Below are positions 61,801 through 64,000 of a DNA stretch of 64,000 nt, piece after piece. Made by a program: the position numbers and the translations under genes. This DNA comes from Sabellastarte sp. h YS-2021 (taxonomy: Eukaryota > Annelida > Polychaeta > Sabellida > Sabellidae), in NCBI GenBank assembly GCA_964017235.1, contig OZ024935.1, positions 3,224,001 through 3,288,000 on the forward strand, written 5' to 3'. Numbering within the stretch: the stretch's first letter is position 1; each line of letters opens with the position of its first letter. A model generated the notes under the pieces. It saw only the letters and a program-made list of their open reading frames with translations, searched no databases and was not told where the DNA came from.

Positions 61801-62536
61801 ATCTAAAAATAGAGAGGATTTTAGTGAAATACTGTGATGGCACTTTACAGCTGCCATGTCGACTGTCATCACATTGTATAATTGAAGGAAAACTTCAAAT
61901 AGTGCTACAAAAGCGGTAAATCTGAAAAAACTTTAGAAATTTACTTAAACTGCCATGTTTTGGTGTCATGAGTTTCACTTCCTCTAAGTAGTCTTCTTTG
62001 ATTGGGGATATACTAAAACACATTTTTTTTCAGAAGGGTTCAGCATTAGCCTCCTTTTGATGTACCTAGGTTTCATACTGACCCGTCCCGTATCAAAACA
62101 GTTACGATTGGCCATGATTTAACACTTTGCCCCACTTCACTGTGTGTTTTCATGGAATGGAATGTCTGCTAAGACTTTTAGTGTGGATAAAGCTTGCTGT
62201 TTTTTGTGGTGTTAACTCTTTACCTTCCTTTCATAGTGTATTTCAGGGGAAAGTATAATTCACGGGATGTCATCTAACAGTTCTATAGTAAACACGACTA
62301 GCTGTTTTTCTTGTCGCATTAAGCTTTCATTGTGTATTTCAAGGGACACTCTGATCTATGTGCTATTTGCTAACAGTTCCAGAGTGAACACAACTGGCCA
62401 CCCTTAACCTCCCATTTTTCTGTACTTGTCCAGGGACACTCTCATCTATGGGATGTCAGCTAACAGTTCCGGTGTGGACAAGGCTGTGGAGATTCTGTCG
62501 GAAGTGATTCTCAGGCCACACATCACAGACCAGGAG
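34826..62536 (+). CDS. PMPCA: Mitochondrial-processing peptidase alpha subunit, 5' part (6 exons), continues beyond window
   Basis: This is the substrate-recognising, non-catalytic subunit of the matrix peptidase that removes targeting presequences. The visible CDS is join(34826..34887, 48425..48515, 50650..50782, 52232..52311, 61508..61590, 62434..62536>), 552 nt or 184 codons of an expected ~520. All introns are GT-AG and all phases agree. Exons 1-2 give an Arg/Lys-rich, acid-free presequence ([17 protein letters not shown]...) with RCFSSS near a likely cleavage point. Exon 3 has [20 protein letters not shown], exon 4 DSGSRYE and [12 protein letters not shown], exon 5 [13 protein letters not shown], exon 6 [15 protein letters not shown] in place of the beta-subunit HFLEH shows loss of the zinc-binding HxxEH, as expected for alpha. 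The Gly-rich loop would lie downstream. Introns 1, 3 and 4 are packed with mobile elements. Confidence 0.95.
35016..36937. mobile_element. Fold-back element with long inverted repeats
   Basis: The outer ends are inverted: 'ggctaatgtcacggacccgt' (left) against the reverse complement of 'cacggatccgtgacataagc' (right), continuing inward with 'aataggcctgtgtcacag'. Inner arms also pair: 'cgaagagcttcgatccacgg' near 35537 faces 'ccgtggatcgaagctcttcg' near 36163, and 'acgcccgtgtac' near 35325 faces 'gtacacgggcgt' near 36676. A block 'ttctaacaatattttgtaaa' also recurs in direct orientation at about 35139, 35268 and 36795. No ORF of note. It starts only 128 bp after PMPCA exon 1. Confidence 0.75.
37282..38230 (-). 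pseudogene. Tx1/L1-like LINE ORF2 C-terminal fragment
   Basis: A 209-codon minus-strand frame (37582-38211) reads [20 protein letters not shown], then [20 protein letters not shown] and [11 protein letters not shown]. This is the zf-RVT-type 'C--C-----T--H/E-F--C' region near the end of L1/Tx1 ORF2. The metal-ligand His is replaced by Phe-Thr-Glu. It lies in PMPCA intron 1, antisense. Confidence 0.8.
38231..39099. other. PMPCA intron 1, nothing firm
   Basis: AT-rich. 'ttccggtattgtcggttcgg' (38497) and 'taaccggtaaccgaccggga' (38960) suggest a decayed transposon end, but boundaries cannot be set. Confidence 0.4.
39100..39640 (-). pseudogene. LINE copy, C-terminal fragment (family of 52850-54157)
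   Basis: The minus-strand translation gives [20 protein letters not shown] and then [20 protein letters not shown]. This closely matches the plus-strand copies at 53690-53810 and 60670-60790. A segment of about 95 bp (39262-39355) is duplicated at 39537-39633. Dead copy in PMPCA intron 1. Confidence 0.85.
39725..40125. mobile_element. TATCGATA-ended MITE
   Basis: The left 'ggtattgtttatcgatattg' and right 'gatatcgatatagatattat' with 'gataccaacattgtacaata' are imperfect inverted ends. TATCGAT motifs also occur inside. Non-coding, in PMPCA intron 1. Confidence 0.5.
40915..41600 (+). pseudogene. LINE copy, RT C-terminal part (third family)
   Basis: The translation, with stops and shifts, gives [43 protein letters not shown] and [20 protein letters not shown]. 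This matches the CR1/L2-like C-terminal blocks but is distinct in detail from the 22-kb and 53-kb families. 5'-truncated, in PMPCA intron 1. Confidence 0.8.
42440..43450. repeat. Tandem arrays related to the intron arrays of GCLM
   Basis: 42475-42780 carries 'tattgcatttagagtatttt' and 'aagtgagtaacagctacttt', which look like diverged reverse complements of the 155-bp unit at 9911-11199. 42815-43440 holds four units of 151-156 bp, starting with 'aaatatct' at 42815, 42971, 43122, 43276 and 43427. Each has 'agagatagagcgattttgag' and 'aatttcaattttcgcca'. The latter resembles the reverse complement of the 12750-13095 core. PMPCA intron 1. Confidence 0.8.
43828..44438 (+). pseudogene. Penelope-like element remnant with GIY-YIG nuclease domain
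   Basis: In frame from 44157 the strand reads [19 protein letters not shown], then [17 protein letters not shown] and [20 protein letters not shown]. This is the C-terminal GIY-YIG endonuclease region of Penelope-like retroelements ('YVGET---L--R---H', closing 'E--WI--L-----GIN'). The preceding block SNVIYLIT (about 44117) is in another frame, and a TGA interrupts at 44268-44270. The domain therefore has at least one frameshift and one stop. The RT part was not found upstream. Confidence 0.75.
44520..44970. repeat. AT-rich diverged direct repeats
   Basis: The block 'aatagtccaatattaaaa' occurs at about 44680 and 44828, and each copy runs on into 'attcttaat' and 'acagcaatta'. Period about 147 bp. 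It lies between the GIY-YIG remnant and the C2H2 fragment. Confidence 0.6.
44998..46060 (+). pseudogene. Broken ORF with C2H2 zinc fingers, origin unknown
   Basis: The first 91 codons include a full C2H2 finger, [20 protein letters not shown] then FH (C-x2-C-x12-H-x4-H). Before it is a degenerate finger ([19 protein letters not shown]) lacking its first Cys. Only GTG, not ATG, is available at the drawn start. Downstream, short frames at 45495-45695, 45655-45852 and 45840-46061 are Thr/Pro/Lys-rich and may continue the same broken protein. It could be a retroelement ORF or a processed pseudogene; I do not recognise it. Confidence 0.5.
46061..47337. other. PMPCA intron 1, nothing firm
   Basis: AT-rich with simple A- and CA-rich runs near 46930. 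A 91-codon frame at 46423-46698 has no recognised motif. Confidence 0.4.
47338..47765. repeat. 190-bp direct repeat with (ACAG)n tract
   Basis: The block 'ctctctcctggctttaattt' is at 47367 and 47557, with the following 150 bp also repeated ('aaattacaccaaatttt', 'tgagttataaggg'). A short (ACAG)n microsatellite follows at about 47691-47725. Non-coding, in PMPCA intron 1. Confidence 0.85.
48138..48207 (+). ncRNA. Type I hammerhead self-cleaving ribozyme
   Basis: All core bases are present: CTGATGA at 48142-48148 and GAAA at 48173-48176. Stem II is GACTGA (48149-48154) with TCAGTC (48167-48172), 6 perfect pairs, loop 12 nt. Stem III runs from 48176 to 48187 against 48191 to 48202, 12 consecutive pairs including G-U, loop CAG, with A48176 pairing the U of the cleavage triplet. 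The cleavage site is ATC (48201-48203). Stem I is GCCT (48138-48141) with AGGC (48204-48207), the open helix. Predicted cut after C48203. Such type I motifs are known from Penelope-like terminal repeats. It is on the sense strand of PMPCA intron 1. Confidence 0.85.
48425..48515 (+). CDS. PMPCA: PMPCA exon 2
   Basis: It is 91 nt long, phase 2 in and 0 out, reading [20 protein letters not shown] then [10 protein letters not shown]. The acceptor is TTATTTTAG and the donor CCAAG|GTAGGT. Position and 'R-FSS' content match the end of the presequence in animal orthologs. A hammerhead ribozyme lies about 220 bp upstream in intron 1. Confidence 0.85.
48541..48600 (+). mobile_element. CR1/L2-like LINE 3' tail fragment
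   Basis: 'gagtcacctttgaaaagggg', 'agattaagcactacaaaagt' and 'ccaattagaatt' match the 3' end of the LINE at 21938-24170. Only the last ~60 bp are present, a severe 5' truncation in PMPCA intron 2. Confidence 0.7.
48824..49292. mobile_element. CAGGGTTCCCA-ended MITE
   Basis: Terminal inverted repeat CAGGGTTCCCA (48824-48834) and TGGGAACCCAG (49282-49292). The inside repeats 'ccttgaaaatcc' and 'ccttgaaaagtc' motifs near both ends. The type is hAT-like by its ends (inference). PMPCA intron 2. Confidence 0.75.
49293..50649 (+). other. PMPCA intron 2, rest
   Basis: AT-rich, no supported gene or repeat. Confidence 0.5.
50650..50782 (+). CDS. PMPCA: PMPCA exon 3
   Basis: It is 133 nt long, phase 0 in and 1 out, reading [18 protein letters not shown] and then [26 protein letters not shown]. 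Strong family match. The acceptor is TATTTTCAG and the donor GGAG|GTAAGA. Confidence 0.95.
50960..52114 (-). repeat. Palindrome-ended minisatellite element, full length (copy D)
   Basis: Reverse orientation to copy C. It starts with a decayed palindrome (50971-50997, 'caacagcctttttaggactg') and GC-rich tract, has about seven 146-bp units (51050-51990, 'gaccttgatttgacctttga'), and ends with the 5' module ('tgaaagtatccagatctttg' to 'catctctgatgctatt'). Comparison with copy C fixes both ends. It occupies most of PMPCA intron 3 and ends about 120 bp before exon 4. Confidence 0.88.
52232..52311 (+). CDS. PMPCA: PMPCA exon 4
   Basis: It is 80 nt long, phase 1 in and 0 out, reading [20 protein letters not shown] and then EKLAFG. 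It carries the degenerate HxxEK at the former metal site. The acceptor is ACTTTTCAG and the donor GGG|GTAAGT. Confidence 0.96.
52850..54157 (+). mobile_element. LINE copy 1 (CR1/L2-like), 5'-truncated
   Basis: It begins inside RT motif A ([20 protein letters not shown]), with motif [18 protein letters not shown]. After a frameshift near 53146, the motif C region is lost or deleted. Then follow [44 protein letters not shown] plus a stop, and [20 protein letters not shown]. It ends in an (AGATT)n tail at 54136-54157. It is non-functional but holds the empty site for the DIRS element. PMPCA intron 4. Confidence 0.88.
54158..54868 (+). other. PMPCA intron 4 between LINE copies
   Basis: No supported feature. 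A short 'acttcctgtaggaagtggaagt' near-palindrome at about 54774 is the only local structure. Confidence 0.4.
54869..54990 (+). mobile_element. LINE copy 2, left part (split by DIRS)
   Basis: It is nearly identical to 53422-53543 of copy 1 ([25 protein letters not shown]) and stops abruptly at the DIRS boundary. It resumes at 60532. It is 5'-truncated at 54869. Confidence 0.9.
55010..55161 (+). repeat. DIRS left inverted terminal repeat
   Basis: Its 152 bp are an exact reverse complement of 60338-60489 by base-by-base reading. The unique outer end 54991-55009 lies to its left. Confidence 0.95.
55210..56751 (+). CDS. DIRS ORF1, Gag-like protein
   Basis: Putative nucleocapsid/structural protein. 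513 aa from the first ATG (55210); an in-frame GTG at 55180 would lengthen it by 10 residues but ATG is preferred. The N-terminal Cys/His cluster is C8-x2-C11, H21-x2-C24-x2-C27, then C37 and C45-x2-C48, the usual DIRS Gag zinc-binding pattern. A Ser/Lys/Pro-rich, probably disordered segment follows (about 60-180), then a more conserved globular part, and a basic Gly/Arg tail ([12 protein letters not shown]) suited to RNA binding. It overlaps ORF2 by up to 83 nt in a different frame. Confidence 0.85.
   Translation: MSEKQRKCSVCLGDMLPWDNHQACLKCRNDKKGKDKCVVSKESDCSICAGALKIPHKRKASKSKSSEKFDDSLLDEPTPSKSSQPSTSKPDSSLQDMIKAMNNQLASLASQFEEFKRSDKPSASKNSLPLCQEQGMSAPVSQTRTQPSEGELSDEDSSLPASKRHRSKSPQGDADSHSQELDPSYVEMLNAIRGLLDLEVPQVECLVAPSAFSKKPSKQVVRKQNLALPPVQDIQSMWDYRFRKASGTSVKDKSSSESLSQGQFLAFERPDMIYYTTSPQNTPLKAPKLPDSYFNIARVKSLSNSITVPSKQHIVQETVCRENVQILGHVVWFKMAIEELNNRIQELATEIGGSEDLDTVKESADLMIKYSQLQASVTSSLEIALDTVLKQNMTLACNMLLQRRDSLLKDCSSKLGPKDLASLHTDHFDQQEVFNSDILSQVEDNMIKRLSIMKESDSKSYRDSVKNFDFGRSSHPKPSQEGNRSFRDKRMQPNTYNHFSARASRGGRGGKRK
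56669..58792 (+). CDS. DIRS ORF2, reverse transcriptase / RNase H polyprotein
   Basis: It copies element RNA into DNA. The frame is open for 707 codons but begins with GTG and has no early ATG, so translation probably depends on a frameshift or re-initiation from ORF1. [13 protein letters not shown], then [14 protein letters not shown] (D165, D168), [15 protein letters not shown], and catalytic YLDD at 229-232. RNase [15 protein letters not shown] (D395), [10 protein letters not shown] (E427), [13 protein letters not shown] (D452), ADSLSR. The C-terminal part ([19 protein letters not shown] to [13 protein letters not shown]) is the conserved post-RNase H region of DIRS polyproteins, sometimes called methyltransferase-like; I see no clear DPPY motif. 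It overlaps ORF3 by 346 nt. Confidence 0.92.
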   Translation: MTNECSQTPITTSLRAHREEAEAERGSDFPGTRLQDFGQVWAKNQAHPRVVSLLQHGYRLDFKILPKLSKIPLILSKYHNKNKDGALHEAVQAMLAKKAITHVRKPSTLGYYSRLFLVPKPMKRWRPVIDLSMLNNHLHVPTFKMETAESIRKSIRQGEWVTSIDLTDAYFHVPIHPQSQKYLRFQTEKGVFQFQALPFGVATAPLEFTRIVKEVKLIAQARNLRIHQYLDDWLLRSPTKDQCLKDSEKLVKLVQELGWLINFQKSELVPTQNLDFLGYHFDLHRGLVFPTQKKLDRLKVQTVSIRKSLVLTPRKLMSLIGTLASLEKTVPLGRLHMRPFQWYLRSNWKFPQSLDKNIPVTRNFLNYLKWWEDLQNLMAGSPLHPHVHNTLVFTDASQKGWGAHLNEIVLSGLWSNKEAQLHINVLELKAVLLALKGFQEHLQGQSVLICSDNSTVVSYLNKEGGTHSIEMCALIWRILAFTNSRRIQIRARHVPGSLNVIADSLSRRDKVIQTEWSLHQQIFNQICKVWHTPMVDLFATHLNYKLPIYVSPVPDRKAWKIDALNICWEGLDGYVFCPVAILPQVIKKIITYPCRMIVLAPGWPGMPWFWDLVDLSTRVPLQLPHWKTLLKQPHSNRFHNNVEYLNLHVWLLDSRNPILEDSHLRWQKELRHLRGNPQEKSINQGGPFMGNGAQRIRWTSPQQLFPR
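58447..59688 (+). CDS. DIRS ORF3, tyrosine recombinase
   Basis: This is the integrase of the element; it joins a circular DNA intermediate to the target by strand exchange through a Tyr-DNA link. 413 aa from ATG at 58447. The N-terminal ~75 residues are low-complexity, then comes a SAM-like core-binding domain ([35 protein letters not shown]). Catalytic residues by motif: Arg218 in [12 protein letters not shown], His351 and Arg354 in [10 protein letters not shown], Trp377/His380 in CYWKSHNTF, and nucleophile Tyr387 in NFYLKD. All expected catalytic positions are present. No stop or frameshift. Confidence 0.93.
   Translation: MQDDSTGSRVARDAMVLGSGGSLDQGTPTAPSLEDTSETATFQQVPQQRGVPESTCVASGFQESNSGRFSSEVAERIKAPQRESSRKVYQSRWAIYGQWCTENKVDITSTAVPQVAEFLNYLFTVKNLKPATITGYRTAIADALGSQGEFISKSLELNRLIASFTRDRPKPNRSIPTWDLSLVLLGLTKPPFEPLSEAPLKWLTYKTVFLLALASGKRRSEIHAWTHSSVSSRRNWSEVTVSPSPAFLAKNQLASDGPDSIKPVVIPALTTMLDSSLVEDKSLCPVRALKVYLEKTKSMRKGKALLFVSLREGYSKDITRITISQWIKHTIQTCYQSSDTADQQVTQVRAHDVRAMAASLAFRGGISLEQVLSSCYWKSHNTFTNFYLKDICWENDDIFKLGPIVSAQHIVNN
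59689..60175 (+). other. DIRS 3' non-coding region
   Basis: AT-rich spacer between the recombinase stop and the internal complementary region. No ORF. Confidence 0.7.
60176..60280 (+). repeat. DIRS internal complementary region
   Basis: 60176-60219 is the exact reverse complement of the left terminus 54991-55034. 60220-60280 is the reverse complement of the right terminus 60471-60531 with one mismatch. In the known DIRS model this region templates the joining of the two ends into a circle. Confidence 0.95.
60338..60489 (-). repeat. DIRS right inverted terminal repeat
   Basis: Exact inverse of 55010-55161. The unique outer end 60490-60531 follows. Confidence 0.95.
60532..61130 (+). mobile_element. 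LINE copy 2, right part (split by DIRS)
   Basis: It resumes the copy broken at 54990: [53 protein letters not shown] and a short (AGATT)n tail at 61117-61130. Compared with copy 1 it has small deletions (for example after ILNQ) and decayed frames. PMPCA intron 4. Confidence 0.9.
61508..61590 (+). CDS. PMPCA: PMPCA exon 5
   Basis: It is 83 nt long, phase 0 in and 2 out, reading [20 protein letters not shown] and then ICDCQGSR. The acceptor is TTTTTTTCAG. The donor AAG|GTCGGT is non-optimal at +3. It is separated from exon 4 by 9.2 kb filled with LINEs and a DIRS element. Confidence 0.93.
61591..62433 (+). other. PMPCA intron 5
   Basis: AT-rich. Diverged 'tcatctatg', 'gctaacagttcc' and 'gtgaacacaac' blocks near 62260-62400 resemble part of exon 6 (62445-62490). 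Possibly a decayed partial exon duplication. Confidence 0.4.
62434..62536 (+). CDS. PMPCA: PMPCA exon 6
   Basis: It is 103 nt long, phase 2 in and 0 out, reading [20 protein letters not shown] and then [14 protein letters not shown]. The acceptor is CTTGTCCAG and the donor GAG|GTATTG. The next exon is not in this window. Confidence 0.95.
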
Positions 62537-63412
62537 GTATTGCATTTACAGCTAACTTAATCAGACAGTACTTTGTAGAACTTATTCTTTCCCCAAGCAG
62601 ATGCTAAGGCTGAGTGAACTTAAGTCTTTGAAGATGTCTGTGATGTACTGTCCAAGATAAAATCCTTGAATCATTACATTTGGATGATGTATAACATAGT
62701 GACTATAGTATTACAAGTGGTGCATCATGTGATTAATGTAAGTCTGGTGTGTTATTAATGGTTTTTACGTATAACAGATAGGATTTAGGTTTTGATCTAA
62801 AGGGTGTAACGGAGGAGACTGATCAAATGTCCCCCGGCAACTCACTCCATATTTTGTGAAAAAATGACCTCCATTTCAGATGGCTTGTCACCTATTTTAC
62901 ATGTATTTATGTCACTGTTTTGCTTGTGTTTCTGTTTGGAGGACACAGATTTTACTCAGTCAAAGCTTTTCATCTCCCTGCTGGCCCACCAGACTAGACT
63001 ACTTTATTGTAGCCTTGATGTCCTAGAGATAACTTTATTTTAGGGACTTTAAATGTATTGCTGTAATAGCTAATATTTAAAAACTACTTGATGAAATTAC
63101 ATTGATATTCACAGAATTCAGGCATCGGTGGACATGCTTCTAGGCACACAGTTCGAGCAATATTTATGTAGTTTTATTTTCACTGTTTCATGTGTACTTA
63201 GCTAGAGGACACACTGCTAGCTATGCAGCTTGCTCTATATTTCTGCAGGTTTTTGTGTTCTATGTATCTTTATTCATCTGGACACGCATCAAGTCACAAC
63301 GTTTAAGCAATATTTGTGTAGTTTTAGGTACCTACCTGTGTTCTGTATATTTATTTAGCTGCAAGACACATATGGCGCCACACAGTCTAAGCTATAGTTC
63401 CGTAGTTTTATT
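62537..63412 (+). other. PMPCA intron 6, start
   Basis: No exon, ORF or repeat that can be supported, except loosely repeated 'ggacacac' and 'gcaatatttgtgtagtttta' blocks at about 63160 and 63308 that suggest a decayed tandem duplication of about 145 bp. Confidence 0.4.
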
Positions 63413-64000
63413 ACCCCACAGCCCTTAAGGGCTGTCGGGGTATTGTTTTCACCCATGGTGTCCGGATGGGCGGGCGGTTGGACGGGCAGGCGGGCGGGCG
63501 GCGGGAAAAAGTTTGTCCGGGCTGTATCTCAGAAACTGTGTAGGAAGTTGATACTTGGTAGGGACATTGGCTAGGGGGCGTAGGTGTGCAACGTCATGGT
63601 CTGACCTTGAATTGACCTTTGACCTTGCCGTAGTGACCTTGAGTTTGAATATCTTGTCCGGGCTACATCTCAGAAACCGTAAGGTGTAGGAAGTTGATAC
63701 TTGGTAGGGACATAGGTTAGGGGGTGTAGGTGTGCAACGTCATGGTCTGATCTTGGTTTGACCTTTGACCTTGCCATAGTGACCTTGACCTATAAAATCT
63801 TGTCTGGGCTATATCTCGGAAACTGTAAGGTGTAGGAAGTTGATATTTGGTAGGGACATTGGTTAGGGGGTGTATGTGTGCAGCGTCATGGTCTGACCTT
63901 GATTTGACCTTTGACCTTGCCATAGTGACCTTGACCTATAAAATCTAGTCTGGGCTATATCTCGGAAACCGTAAGGTGTAGGAAGTTGATACTTGGTAGG
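63413..64000 (-). repeat. 146-bp minisatellite element, truncated by window end (copy E)
   Basis: It begins with the palindrome at 63413-63441 (core ACAGCCCTTAAGGGCTGT), then a G-rich tract (63465-63507), then units marked by 'gtccgggctgtatctcagaa' and 'gaccttgatttgacctttga' near 63515, 63655, 63805 and 63950. Opposite orientation to copy A; palindrome better preserved than in copies C and D. PMPCA intron 6. Confidence 0.9.

Overview
This window is animal nuclear DNA. Two host genes with GT-AG introns are present, buried in retrotransposons, SINEs, MITEs and tandem-repeat elements. The repeat types (a SINE whose head reads roughly 'ttttacgtcgc', palindrome-ended elements carrying internal minisatellites, CCTCCGCCAAGG and GGGTTCCCA MITEs, DIRS and Penelope-like elements) suggest a marine invertebrate, most likely a mollusc. 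The species cannot be fixed from sequence alone. Nearly all short ORFs here are noise or decayed transposon.

Host gene 1 (minus strand, 7221-21232) is the complete coding sequence of the glutamate-cysteine ligase regulatory subunit, GCLM. It has seven exons, all splice phases fit, and it encodes 267 aa. Host gene 2 (plus strand, 34826 to past the window edge) is the 5' part of PMPCA, the alpha subunit of the mitochondrial processing peptidase. Six exons are visible (184 codons): a basic mitochondrial presequence, then the N-terminal M16-family fold. The genes are divergent, about 13.6 kb apart, and nothing indicates a functional link. One supplies glutathione synthesis; the other removes presequences from imported mitochondrial proteins.

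Layout. 1-7.2 kb: a minisatellite element, SINEs, a MITE and LINE scraps. 7.2-21.2 kb: GCLM, whose introns hold large tandem arrays (8.7-11.6 kb), a Tx1/L1-like LINE scrap, two palindrome-ended elements and a MITE. 21.9-24.2 kb: a 5'-truncated CR1/L2-like LINE with a 681-codon open RT frame. 25-34.6 kb: MITEs, SINEs, a decayed LTR-retrotransposon gag-protease fragment with a putative LTR, and LINE scraps. 34.8-48.4 kb: PMPCA intron 1, with a 1.9-kb fold-back element, LINE scraps, tandem arrays, a Penelope-type GIY-YIG domain, a C2H2 fragment and a well-formed type I hammerhead ribozyme. 50.8-52.2 kb: intron 3 with a full-length minisatellite element. 52.3-61.5 kb: intron 4 with two related LINE copies, one of them split by an apparently intact DIRS-type tyrosine-recombinase retrotransposon (54991-60531).

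The most notable items are the hammerhead ribozyme (48138-48207), the DIRS element (identical 152-bp inverted repeats, a complete internal complementary region, three long ORFs, and a clean empty site in the neighbouring LINE copy), and the family of palindrome-ended elements in which different minisatellite cores share the same 3' architecture.
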